Of a stretch of 6,142 nucleotides of DNA, positions 1-6,142 are shown one piece after another (positions within the stretch are counted from its first letter, which is position 1; each line of letters begins with the position of its first letter). Source of the DNA: Desulfobacteraceae bacterium (GTDB lineage Bacteria; Desulfobacterota; Desulfobacteria; Desulfobacterales; Desulfobacteraceae); the NCBI GenBank assembly GCA_003354055.1, contig PIVQ01000454.1:1-6142 (forward strand), given 5' to 3'. The translations under genes and the position numbers were made by a program. The notes under the pieces were generated by a model. The model ran no database searches and was not told the origin of the DNA. It was given only the letters and a program-made list of their open reading frames with translations.

Positions 1-1544
1 TTGGCCTCAGCTTTGTCCCTGTGAATAAGCATGGACAAAGCATCCACTCGCTCTGCATTGATGAGAAAATCCAGTCTGGCAAGTTTGGTCTCCTGGTATC
101 CGGCAATTTCATAGTCAAAGGATCCGTATCCCTGGGTCACACTTTTCAGTCGGTCATAGAACTCATAGACCACCTCGGCCAGGGGCAGGGTAAACTTCAT
201 CTCCATGCGGTTGGAAGTCAGATATTGATAGTTGGTACTCACCCCTCGAAACTCATGGCAGACCTGCATGACATTGCCCATGTACTTATCCGGCACAATG
301 ATGGAGGCATTGATGAAAGGTTCCCTTACCTTGGCAATCTCCATGGGATCGGGATATTCCGTGGGATTATCAATGATCTTCACCTCTCCTGTGATATAGG
401 TAATCTCATACTGAACCGAAGGAGATGTCAGGATCAAGGAGATATTGTACTCCCGTTCCAGCCTTTCCTGAACCACCTCAAGATGAAGCAATCCTAAAAA
501 GCCGCAGCGGTAGCCAAACCCCAGTGCAACAGAGGCATCTTTTTCATAAATCAATGCTGCATCGTTGAGCTTGAGTTTTTCCAGAGCGGCGGATAGTTCT
601 TCATAATCATCTGCTGACACCGGGTACATGGAGGAAAAAACGACAGGCGTGGGCTCTCTGAAGCCGCCAAGTATTTCGTCACACCTTTTGTCGGGCATGG
701 TTACGGTATCACCGATTTTTACATCGGAGATGGTTTTGATACCGGCGATAAAGTATCCTACCTGTCCTGCAATCAGTTGATCCTGGGGTTGTCTCTCGAT
801 CTGAAACATGCCCACCTCTTCCACTTTGTGCTGGACATCATTGGACATGAACTGAATCTTGTCGCCCTTTTTAATACTGCCCTCAAAAATCCTAAAATGG
901 ACAATGGTTCCCCTAAAGGCATCATAGTGGGAATCAAAGATCAGGGCCTTAAACTTACCTGTATCTTCGACCACAGGTGCCGGAATCCCCTCCACAATGG
1001 CCTGAAACATCGCCTCCACCCCGGTCCCGACTTTGGCTGATACGAGCATAGCCAAATCCGGATCCAACCCAAGATCTTCTTCGATCTGATCCTTGACCCA
1101 GTCAATCTCTGCAGAGGGCAGGTCAATTTTATTTATCACCGGAAGAATTTCCAGATCATGCTCCATGGCAAGGTATAGATTGGCCAAGGTCTGGGCTTCA
1201 ACACCCTGACTGGCATCGGCCAGTATCAGCGCGCCTTCGCAGGAGGCCAGTGCCCTTGAAACCTCATAGGAAAAATCCACATGCCCCGGGGTGTCGATAA
1301 GGTTAAGCAGGTACTCTGTCCCGTCAGGCGCTGTATAGGGTAAAGAAACGGTCTGGGATTTGATGGTAATTCCCCTCTCCCGCTCAATATCCATGGAATC
1401 TAAGATTTGATCTTTCATATCCCGGTCTTCGATAATACCGGAGAGCTGAATCAGCCGGTCGGACAGGGTTGACTTTCCATGATCAATATGGGCTATAATG
1501 GAAAAATTTCTTATATTATCTTTGTTAAGCTTCTTTAACTTCAA
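1..1544 (-). CDS. lepA: Elongation factor 4 (LepA), ribosome-associated translational GTPase; C-terminus cut by the window edge
   Basis: Reading the minus strand from 1544 to the left edge gives 514 uninterrupted residues. All five GTPase motifs are visible: G1 AHIDHGKST (residues 18-26), G2 RGITI (57-61), G3 DTPGH (84-88), G4 NKID (138-141) and G5 SAK (169-171). Beta-barrel domain II follows (about 195-285), then the LepA-typical stretch around LGFGYRCGFLGLLHLE (341-356) and an EF-G-V-like domain (about 405-485). The family is usually near 600 residues, so roughly 85 residues of the LepA-specific C-terminal domain lie outside the window. Family knowledge: LepA is a cytoplasmic GTPase that binds ribosomes and influences initiation, elongation or subunit biogenesis; it is not usually essential. 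The start is TTG: an in-frame TAG at 1557-1559 closes the frame upstream, and the first in-frame ATG lies after the P-loop, so no ATG start is possible. It is divergent from the response regulator. The family call is very secure. Confidence 0.97.
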   Translation of the reverse strand, partial: MKLKKLNKDNIRNFSIIAHIDHGKSTLSDRLIQLSGIIEDRDMKDQILDSMDIERERGITIKSQTVSLPYTAPDGTEYLLNLIDTPGHVDFSYEVSRALASCEGALILADASQGVEAQTLANLYLAMEHDLEILPVINKIDLPSAEIDWVKDQIEEDLGLDPDLAMLVSAKVGTGVEAMFQAIVEGIPAPVVEDTGKFKALIFDSHYDAFRGTIVHFRIFEGSIKKGDKIQFMSNDVQHKVEEVGMFQIERQPQDQLIAGQVGYFIAGIKTISDVKIGDTVTMPDKRCDEILGGFREPTPVVFSSMYPVSADDYEELSAALEKLKLNDAALIYEKDASVALGFGYRCGFLGLLHLEVVQERLEREYNISLILTSPSVQYEITYITGEVKIIDNPTEYPDPMEIAKVREPFINASIIVPDKYMGNVMQVCHEFRGVSTNYQYLTSNRMEMKFTLPLAEVVYEFYDRLKSVTQGYGSFDYEIAGYQETKLARLDFLINAERVDALSMLIHRDKAEA

Positions 1545-1553
1545 TTGGGCTCC
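1542..1553 (-). promoter_or_regulatory. Shine-Dalgarno and TTG start codon of lepA
   Basis: On the minus strand GGAG (1553-1550) is followed by five bases and then TTG (1544-1542). The in-frame stop TAG at 1557-1559 leaves only four codons before it, and this TTG is the only conventional start codon between that stop and the P-loop. The spacing is normal for a ribosome binding site, so the TTG start is well supported. A TTG start usually lowers initiation compared with ATG. Confidence 0.85.
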
Positions 1554-1563
1554 AAACTAAGAG

Positions 1564-1592
1564 TTGACAAATTTGGTCTATCTGGCTAATTT
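1564..1592 (+). promoter_or_regulatory. Candidate sigma-70 promoter toward the diguanylate cyclase gene (upstream option)
   Basis: A perfect TTGACA at 1564-1569 is followed after 17 bp by TAATTT (1587-1592), a poor -10 hexamer; GCTAAT at 1585-1590 matches better but leaves only 15 bp. If used, the start would be near 1599 and the leader about 235 nt, running through the inverted repeat and the proposed lepA promoter. Inferred from hexamer matching alone. Confidence 0.3.
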
Positions 1593-1602
1593 TGAACATG
1601 TA

Positions 1603-1631
1603 TATGTAGCAATTGTGCCTGAAAGTGTCAA
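1603..1631 (-). promoter_or_regulatory. Candidate sigma-70 promoter for lepA
   Basis: The minus strand reads a perfect TTGACA (1631-1626), a 17-bp spacer, then TACATA (1608-1603), a weak -10 matching TATAAT at three of six positions. Transcription would begin near 1596 and give a leader of about 50 nt before the TTG start. The -35 box lies inside the left half of the inverted repeat at 1622-1644. The call rests on consensus matching only. Confidence 0.45.
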
Positions 1632-1644
1632 GGTTCGACACTTT
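1622..1644. repeat. Inverted repeat, 8-bp perfect arms, possible operator
   Basis: AAAGTGTC (1622-1629) and GACACTTT (1637-1644) are perfect reverse complements separated by seven bases. The left arm contains most of the candidate lepA -35 box on the minus strand. A dyad of this size on a promoter is typical of a binding site for a dimeric regulator. It is not followed by a T tract in either direction and lies between divergent genes, so it is unlikely to be a terminator. The binding protein is unknown. Confidence 0.5.
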
Positions 1645-1684
1645 TACAGCCCAAGGGCAATCGCATGTAAACCCGGCACGTTTT

Positions 1685-1715
1685 TTTATTCTTAAAATTT
1701 TTGAGTACTTATACT
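1685..1715 (+). promoter_or_regulatory. Candidate promoter for the diguanylate cyclase gene (downstream option)
   Basis: TATACT at 1710-1715 matches the -10 consensus at five of six positions. No good -35 hexamer lies at the right distance; instead there is a T- and A-rich stretch (1681-1702), which could act like an UP element or point to an activator-dependent promoter. Transcription would start near 1722, giving a leader of about 114 nt that contains the complementary segments at 1747-1801. Confidence 0.3.
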
Positions 1716-1746
1716 ACTGGCCGGATTCCATAAACGATTGCCAGTA

Positions 1747-1801
1747 CCAAGGTAACTCCTTGAAATTGATGGTCCTGAAAAGTTACATGCTATTACCTTG
1801 G
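1747..1801 (+). promoter_or_regulatory. Leader segment with mutually exclusive stems upstream of the diguanylate cyclase gene
   Basis: One segment can pair in three ways. CCAAGGTAA (1747-1755) is the exact complement of TTACCTTGG (1793-1801), a 9-bp stem with a 37-nt loop. CAAGG (1748-1752) also pairs with CCTTG (1758-1762) across a five-base loop. GTAACT (1752-1757) also pairs with AGTTAC (1781-1786). These stems share bases, so they exclude one another. The last stem ends 23 nt before the GGAG ribosome binding site. This could be a regulated leader RNA, or the 9-bp dyad could be a DNA operator with widely spaced halves. No known riboswitch consensus is recognised. Confidence 0.35.
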
Positions 1802-1835
1802 CTTTTAGAGCAACCCAAGCTTCCGGAGAAAACCC

Positions 1836-2732
1836 ATGGCCCATGCGATCCTAATAGTTGACGACGATCTTGCCATAAAAGAGTCTGTGGAGGAGTATTT
1901 AAGACTTCTTTCCTACGATGTGAAAAGTGCTCAAAATGCAGACGAAGCCCTTGAAATCATTAAAACATTTAAGGCAGATATCGTTCTTACAGACATCATG
2001 ATGCAGGGCATGGACGGCCTTGAACTGACCCGGCTCATCAAAGAGGACCATAATGTGGATGTCATGGTCATGACCGGCTACAGTGCAGACTATTCCTATG
2101 AAGAAGCCATTAAAGCCGGCGCCAGCGATTTTATCTTTAAACCTTTTCGTTTTGAAGAATTGGATCTGAGAATTAAACGGGTTCTCAGGGAGACCGCCTT
2201 TAAAAAAGAAAGAGCCAAGCTCCTGGCGGAAATGGAACAGCTTGCCATTACAGATGCCCTGACCGCCCTATTCAACTCCAGGCAGTTCTTTCACCAGATA
2301 AAACTGGAGATCAAGCGCTGTTCCCGGTACGACAGGCCATTATCTCTGCTGATTCTGGATATTGATTTTTTCAAAAAATACAATGACACCTGGGGCCACC
2401 TGGAGGGGGATAAGGTACTCATGGGTATCGGCCGTATCATAAACTCCTGTATGCGCTCCATGGACACAGCCTATCGATACGGGGGTGAAGAATTTGCCAT
2501 TATCCTGCCTGAAACCGGATTAAAAAAAGCCTGTGTGGTAGGGGCGAGGATAAAGGACAGTATTTCAAGTGAAATTTTTACTCCGGAAAAAGGGGTGACC
2601 CAATCGGTAACGGTCAGCCTAGGAGCCAGTGAACTCCATGACGAAGAAGACTTTACCGATTTTATCAAACGCACGGACAAAGCCTTATACCGTTCAAAGG
2701 AAACCGGCAGAAACAAGCTTACCTATTCCTGA
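1836..2732 (+). CDS. REC-GGDEF response regulator, predicted diguanylate cyclase (PleD/WspR-like output)
   Basis: The 298-residue protein has an N-terminal receiver domain (about 1-118) with acidic residues D9-D11, phosphoacceptor D53 in the LTDIM motif, T80 and K102. A charged helix (about 113-137), probably coiled coil, leads to a GGDEF domain (about 138-296) that opens with TDALTALFNSRQF, a variant of the usual LTGLxNR form. Metal-binding DID is at 175-177 and the active site is GGEEF at 216-220. RSMD (207-210) lies five residues before it, the standard position of the RxxD inhibitory site. The predicted reaction is two GTP to c-di-GMP in the cytoplasm, switched on by phosphorylation-driven dimerisation and limited by product binding. 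ATG is preceded by GGAG at 1825-1828 with seven bases between. No signal peptide or membrane segment is seen. No kinase or c-di-GMP receptor gene is adjacent, so its partner and output are unknown. Confidence 0.95.
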   Translation: MAHAILIVDDDLAIKESVEEYLRLLSYDVKSAQNADEALEIIKTFKADIVLTDIMMQGMDGLELTRLIKEDHNVDVMVMTGYSADYSYEEAIKAGASDFIFKPFRFEELDLRIKRVLRETAFKKERAKLLAEMEQLAITDALTALFNSRQFFHQIKLEIKRCSRYDRPLSLLILDIDFFKKYNDTWGHLEGDKVLMGIGRIINSCMRSMDTAYRYGGEEFAIILPETGLKKACVVGARIKDSISSEIFTPEKGVTQSVTVSLGASELHDEEDFTDFIKRTDKALYRSKETGRNKLTYS

Positions 2733-2738
2733 GCCGGT
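2703..2738 (+). terminator. Weak hairpin at the end of the diguanylate cyclase gene
   Basis: ACCGGC (2703-2708) is the exact complement of GCCGGT (2733-2738), with a 24-nt loop that includes the stop codon. The bases after it, AGATTATTAT, are AT-rich but not a proper T tract. It could help end transcription, but the long loop and lack of a T run make this doubtful. Confidence 0.2.
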
Positions 2739-2772
2739 AGATTATTATCCCAACGATCAGTTCTTTAAAGTG

Positions 2773-2791
2773 ATCAATCTTATGGATTGAT
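2773..2791. terminator. Short hairpin at the convergent junction, overlapping the nadC stop
   Basis: ATCAATC (2773-2779) and GATTGAT (2785-2791) form a perfect 7-bp stem with a five-base loop that contains the nadC stop codon region. Because it is a dyad it reads the same on both strands and could slow polymerase from either side. The stem is AT-rich and no T run follows on either strand, so it is a poor intrinsic terminator by the usual rules. Confidence 0.25.
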
Positions 2792-3607
2792 ACGCATACT
2801 CAAGTCCACTGACCTTGCCTGGTGGGTGAGTGCACCGCAGGAAATCACATCCACTCCGGTGGCTGCAATGGCATTCAGTGTGGACAAAGAAACATTGCCC
2901 GAGGCCTCTACCACTGCCCTGCCCTTTATATAGCCCACAGCTTCAGTCATGGCATCCGTGGTCATATTATCCAGCATGATCACTTCGGCACAGGCAGTGA
3001 CGGCCTGTTTCACCTCGTCCATGTTGGACACTTCAACTTCGATTTTCATCAAATGAGAGGTCCGTGCCCTCACCAATGCCACCGCTTTTTCAATGGATCC
3101 TGCCACGGCAATATGATTGTCCTTGATCAGGATTCCGTCGTAGAGAGCAAATCGATGGTTGAAACCGCCGCCGGCCCGGACCGCATCCTTCTCAAGGGCT
3201 CTCCATCCGGGTGTGGTTTTCCGGGTATCCACCAGCCTGACATTGGGTGTGTTCAAGGTATCCACAAATTCCCTGGTCAGTGTGGCAACACCGGAGAGGC
3301 GTTGCAGGAAGTTGAGCGCCACTCGTTCCCCTTTGAGCAGTCCCAAAAGATCGCCTTCAGCCTCAAGAATCACATCTCCGGATTTTATGAACTGGCCGTC
3401 TTTAAAGGCCAGATCACACCTGATATCCGGATCAACAATGGAAAACACCTGTCTCGCCACATCCATCCCGGCCAGAACAAAGTCCTGTTTTGCCACGATA
3501 ATGCCCGTGCCGGTCTTCGGCTCGGGCAATATGCTTTCTGTGGTCACATCCCCCAGCCCCGAATCTTCAAACAAGGCCAGGCGGATAATCTGGTCAATCA
3601 TGTCCAT
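2780..3607 (-). CDS. nadC: Nicotinate-nucleotide pyrophosphorylase (carboxylating), quinolinate phosphoribosyltransferase
   Basis: The 275-residue protein is complete and of normal length for the family. It catalyses quinolinate plus PRPP to nicotinate mononucleotide, CO2 and pyrophosphate, the step joining de novo quinolinate synthesis to the shared NAD pathway, in the cytoplasm. Visible signatures are EDSGLGDVTT (14-23), ERVALNFLQRLSG (94-106), the substrate-binding DTRKTTPGWR (127-136), GGGFNHR (146-152), KDNH (162-165), the EVEV acidic strand (190-193), LDN (212-214), EASGN (234-238) and the closing ISCGALTH (255-262). The ATG is preceded by AAGGA at 3619-3615 with seven bases between; a second Met two codons later is a less well spaced alternative. 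It lies 18 nt after valS on the same strand and is probably co-transcribed. nadA and nadB are not in view. All key residues look intact. Confidence 0.97.
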   Translation of the reverse strand: MDMIDQIIRLALFEDSGLGDVTTESILPEPKTGTGIIVAKQDFVLAGMDVARQVFSIVDPDIRCDLAFKDGQFIKSGDVILEAEGDLLGLLKGERVALNFLQRLSGVATLTREFVDTLNTPNVRLVDTRKTTPGWRALEKDAVRAGGGFNHRFALYDGILIKDNHIAVAGSIEKAVALVRARTSHLMKIEVEVSNMDEVKQAVTACAEVIMLDNMTTDAMTEAVGYIKGRAVVEASGNVSLSTLNAIAATGVDVISCGALTHQARSVDLSMRINP

Positions 3608-3614
3608 GATATCG

Positions 3615-3619
3615 TCCTT
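3615..3619 (-). promoter_or_regulatory. Ribosome binding site of nadC in the valS-nadC gap
   Basis: AAGGA lies in the 18-nt gap between the valS stop (3626-3628) and the nadC ATG, seven bases upstream of that ATG. It supports the first of two closely spaced Met codons as the start. The short gap leaves no room for a separate promoter, so nadC is probably read from a transcript coming through valS. Confidence 0.75.
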
Positions 3620-3625
3620 ACGGGC

Positions 3626-6142
3626 CTATTGCATTCCCTGAATGCGTTCCAGGTTTGCAGAAATTTTATCCTGTTTTTCCTGGAGCTCATCATGCTGGGC
3701 CTTTACCTTTGCAATGACATTATCAGGGGCTTTATCAAGGAAGCTGTCGTTGTTCAGCCGTTTCTGGATGCCCATGAGTTCTTTGGTATTCTTTTCAAGC
3801 TCCTTTTCCAGACGCTTGATCTCTTTTACAAAATCAATCACCCCTTCAAGGGAAACAAAGCAGGTGGTGTTTCCTATCACCGAAGTGGCCGCAGATGTGG
3901 GCAGATTGTCTGAATCACAGAAGTAGAGACTTTCCAGCGTTGCCAGATTTGCAATCACAGACTTGTTTTCTGCAATGAGAAGTTTTTCCTTCTCATCTTC
4001 GGTATTGGCCAGCACCTTGATCTTCATGGACGGCTGAATATTCATTTCGCTCCGAATGTTCCGGATACCGGAAATCATTCCGAAGATAAACTCCATCTGT
4101 CCTTCGGCTGTTTCATCCCGAACAGCATCGTATACATCAGCATCATAGGGGTAAGCAGCCTTCATGACAGAGCCCTCGGTGGCCGGAAGAATATTGTAAA
4201 TTTCCTCGGTCACAAACGGCATAAAGGGATGGAGCATGACCAGGATATCTTCCAATACCTTGGCAAGTACAGCCCTGGCAGTATCCCTGCGCAGTGTTCC
4301 CTCTTTTTCATAAAGGGCAGGTTTGGCGGTTTCCAGAAACCAGTCGCAGAACTCATGCCATACAAACTGGTACGCAGCAGAGGCAGCTTCGTTGAACCGA
4401 TACTCTTCAATGCCGTCTTTAACGGCTTTGGCGGTTGCTGCAGATCTGGACATGATCCAACGTTCGGCCAGGGACAATTTGTCCTGTTCGATTTGTGTGT
4501 CGTTTTCCGTAATATGCATGAGCGCAAACCTGGAAGCATTCCAGAGTTTGTTTACAAAATGACGGTATCCTTCCACCCGGGATTCGGACATTTTTACATC
4601 ACGGCCCTGGGCGGCAAAAGCTGCCAGCGTGAAACGGAAGGCATCGGCACCGTACTCATCAATTACTTTCAGAGGATCAATGACGTTCCCCTTGGATTTG
4701 GACATCTTCTTGCCGTGCTCATCTCTGACCAGAGCATGAATGTATACATCGTCAAAGGGCACTTCATCATCCATGCAATGGATACCCATCATCATCATAC
4801 GGGCAACCCAGAAGAAGAGAATGTCAAAACCTGTTACCAGAACATTGGTGGGATAAAAGGTTTTGAGCAGGTCGGTATTTTCAGGCCATCCCATGGTGGA
4901 AAAGGGCCAGAGGGCGGAAGAGAACCAGGTATCCAGCACATCTGTCTCCTGGACAATCTCTTTGGATCCGCAGGTGGTACATTCTGTGGGATCGGTCTCT
5001 TCAACAATAACCGCCTTACAATCGGGGCATTTCCAAACCGGAATCCTGTGTCCCCACCAGATCTGACGGGAAATACACCAGTCACGGATATTGTCCATCC
5101 ACTCAAAATAAGTTTTAGACCAATTATCCGGAATGATGCGTGTTCTGCCGGACCGGACCGCTTCAGAGGCTTTTTCCGCAAGGGGTGCCACTTTGACAAA
5201 CCACTGCTTGGAGATGGAGGGTTCCACATCCGTATGGCAGCGATAGCAATTGCCAACACTGTGTTTGATGGGTTCTTTTTTCTCAAGAAGTCCCATCTCG
5301 GCCAGTGCCTCCACAGCTTGTTTGCGGCATTCAAACCTGTCCAGTCCTTCAAACTGGCCAGCCTCTTTTGACATCACACCATGGTCGTCGATAACTTTCA
5401 GCTTTTCAAGTCCGTGTTTCTCACCCAGATTAAAATCATTGGGATCGTGTGCCGGGGTAACCTTGAGGGCTCCGGTACCGAACCCAGTATCTACATAATC
5501 ATCTTTAATAATGGGAATAACACGATCGGTCAGGGGCAGTACCACTTCGGTTTCTTTAAGATCTTTGAACCGCTCATCATTTGGATTAACCGCCACTGCG
5601 GTATCCCCGAACATGGTTTCAGGTCTTGTGGTGGCAACGGTCAGCCCTTTTTTCTGATCTTTAAAAGGATAGCGGATATAGTAGAGATAGCCATCCTTTT
5701 CTTCGTATTCGACTTCCAGATCAGCCAGAGCTGTCCTACATCTGGGGCACCAGTTTATAATATACTGGCCTTGGTAGATCAGGTCTTCTTTATAAAGCCT
5801 TACAAATACTTTACGGACTGCCTCGGACAAGCCTTCATCCATTGTGAAGCGCTCTCTGTCCCAGTCACAGGAAGCTCCCAGACGTTTGAGCTGATTGATA
5901 ATGGCACCGCCTGATTTTTCCCGCCATTTCCAAACCTCTTCTATAAACTCTTCACGACCGAGCTGATCACGGGTTTTGCCTTCGGCAGCCAGTTTTCGTT
6001 CCACCACATTCTGGGTGGCGATACCGGCATGGTCGGTTCCCGGCATCCAAAGAACATTATAGCCAAGCAATCTTCGGTACCGGCACATGATATCCTGGAT
6101 CACATTGTTCAGGGCATGGCCCATGTGAAGAACGCCGGTGAC
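3626..6142 (-). CDS. valS: Valyl-tRNA synthetase; N-terminus cut by the window edge
   Basis: The frame is open to the right edge, so the protein is partial at its start: 838 residues are visible, beginning VTGVLHMGH. Bacterial ValRS of this type is near 880 residues, so only about 40 are missing. It is a class I synthetase charging tRNA-Val with valine using ATP. Visible parts: the HIGH-type motif HMGH (6-9); the CP1 editing domain, which hydrolyses mischarged Thr-tRNA, with TTRPETMFGDTAV (171-183) and PAHDPNDF (230-237); a Cys4 probable zinc site, CPDC (372-375) and CTTC (388-391); DTWFSSALWPFSTMGWP (404-420); KMSKS (479-483); the anticodon-binding helical domain with WNASRF (534-539); and a C-terminal coiled-coil arm (about 769-838) rich in Lys and Glu. 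The coiled-coil arm and the TGFGTGALKVTPAHDP segment favour ValRS over IleRS or LeuRS. No frameshift or missing catalytic motif is seen. nadC follows 18 nt downstream. Confidence 0.97.
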   Translation of the reverse strand, partial: VTGVLHMGHALNNVIQDIMCRYRRLLGYNVLWMPGTDHAGIATQNVVERKLAAEGKTRDQLGREEFIEEVWKWREKSGGAIINQLKRLGASCDWDRERFTMDEGLSEAVRKVFVRLYKEDLIYQGQYIINWCPRCRTALADLEVEYEEKDGYLYYIRYPFKDQKKGLTVATTRPETMFGDTAVAVNPNDERFKDLKETEVVLPLTDRVIPIIKDDYVDTGFGTGALKVTPAHDPNDFNLGEKHGLEKLKVIDDHGVMSKEAGQFEGLDRFECRKQAVEALAEMGLLEKKEPIKHSVGNCYRCHTDVEPSISKQWFVKVAPLAEKASEAVRSGRTRIIPDNWSKTYFEWMDNIRDWCISRQIWWGHRIPVWKCPDCKAVIVEETDPTECTTCGSKEIVQETDVLDTWFSSALWPFSTMGWPENTDLLKTFYPTNVLVTGFDILFFWVARMMMMGIHCMDDEVPFDDVYIHALVRDEHGKKMSKSKGNVIDPLKVIDEYGADAFRFTLAAFAAQGRDVKMSESRVEGYRHFVNKLWNASRFALMHITENDTQIEQDKLSLAERWIMSRSAATAKAVKDGIEEYRFNEAASAAYQFVWHEFCDWFLETAKPALYEKEGTLRRDTARAVLAKVLEDILVMLHPFMPFVTEEIYNILPATEGSVMKAAYPYDADVYDAVRDETAEGQMEFIFGMISGIRNIRSEMNIQPSMKIKVLANTEDEKEKLLIAENKSVIANLATLESLYFCDSDNLPTSAATSVIGNTTCFVSLEGVIDFVKEIKRLEKELEKNTKELMGIQKRLNNDSFLDKAPDNVIAKVKAQHDELQEKQDKISANLERIQGMQ

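Larger units (their letters stand above)
1545..1835. other. Divergent intergenic region between lepA and the diguanylate cyclase gene
   Basis: The 291 bp between the two divergent starts carry no convincing gene. They are AT-rich in places, notably 1681-1702 with a run of seven T. They hold candidate promoters facing each way, an 8-bp inverted repeat at 1622-1644 and a cluster of overlapping complementary segments at 1747-1801, each listed separately. An open frame from a TTG at 1613 crosses the region but has no ribosome binding site and resembles no family I know. No tRNA or recognisable riboswitch core is present. Confidence 0.8.

Noticed and set aside
1674..1690. Possible sigma-54 promoter: CGGCACG followed by a T run
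   Set aside because: The -24 part resembles TGGCACG, but the essential GC of the -12 element is missing; the position reads only T.
1645..1690. Possible intrinsic terminator ending in the run of seven T at 1681
   Set aside because: No stable GC-rich stem lies directly before the T run, and no gene on the plus strand ends upstream of it.
1645..1835. A c-di-GMP riboswitch in the leader of the diguanylate cyclase gene
   Set aside because: Fragments such as GGGCAA occur, but the conserved core and the paired helices of the known c-di-GMP riboswitch classes cannot be traced.
1613..1861. An 82-codon plus-strand open frame from a TTG in the lepA/diguanylate cyclase gap
   Set aside because: It has no ribosome binding site, overlaps the start of the response regulator in another frame, runs through the inverted repeat and candidate promoter, and its translation resembles no family I know.
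2822..3913. A 363-codon plus-strand open frame antisense to nadC and the end of valS
   Set aside because: It crosses two well-supported genes on the opposite strand. Its product is rich in His, Gly and Cys with no domain pattern, as expected from a codon-bias shadow.
4694..4708. Possibility that the synthetase is IleRS or LeuRS instead of ValRS
   Set aside because: The KMSKS region alone does not separate them, but the C-terminal coiled-coil arm, the editing-domain motifs and the overall length fit ValRS.
4229..5371. A 380-codon plus-strand open frame antisense to valS
   Set aside because: It lies wholly within valS, whose motifs are intact on the other strand, and its translation shows no recognisable domain.

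Overview
The window is a piece of a bacterial chromosome of moderate GC content, made up of housekeeping genes and one signalling gene. Gene content and protein style (a REC-GGDEF regulator, a bacterial-type ValRS of about 880 residues, a QPRTase next to valS) suggest a sulfate-reducing Desulfobacterota-like (deltaproteobacterial) organism. That placement comes from the overall look of the proteins, not from a marker-gene comparison, and is tentative. I see no mobile elements, CRISPR arrays, tRNAs or rRNAs.

Layout from left to right. (1) 1-1544, minus strand: lepA, the ribosome-associated GTPase EF-4. It starts at a TTG codon and runs off the left edge, so the last part of its C-terminal domain is missing. 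(2) 1545-1835: a 291-bp divergent intergenic region. It has candidate promoters for both directions, an 8-bp inverted repeat lying on the likely lepA -35 box, and a second set of overlapping complementary segments in the leader of the next gene. (3) 1836-2732, plus strand: a complete REC-GGDEF response regulator, predicted to be a diguanylate cyclase with an intact phosphoacceptor Asp, GGEEF active site and RxxD inhibitory site. (4) 2733-2779: a 47-bp convergent junction with weak hairpins but no convincing T-tract terminator. (5) 2780-3607, minus strand: nadC, quinolinate phosphoribosyltransferase, complete. (6) 3626-6142, minus strand: valS, valyl-tRNA synthetase, lacking only its first few dozen codons at the right edge.

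valS and nadC are on the same strand, 18 nt apart, and are probably co-transcribed, linking tRNA charging and NAD synthesis only by operon position. The diguanylate cyclase stands alone between lepA (divergent) and nadC (convergent), with no histidine kinase in view, so it is an orphan regulator as far as this window shows. I found no clear undescribed system. The part most worth a second look is the lepA/diguanylate-cyclase intergenic region, where promoters and inverted repeats overlap.
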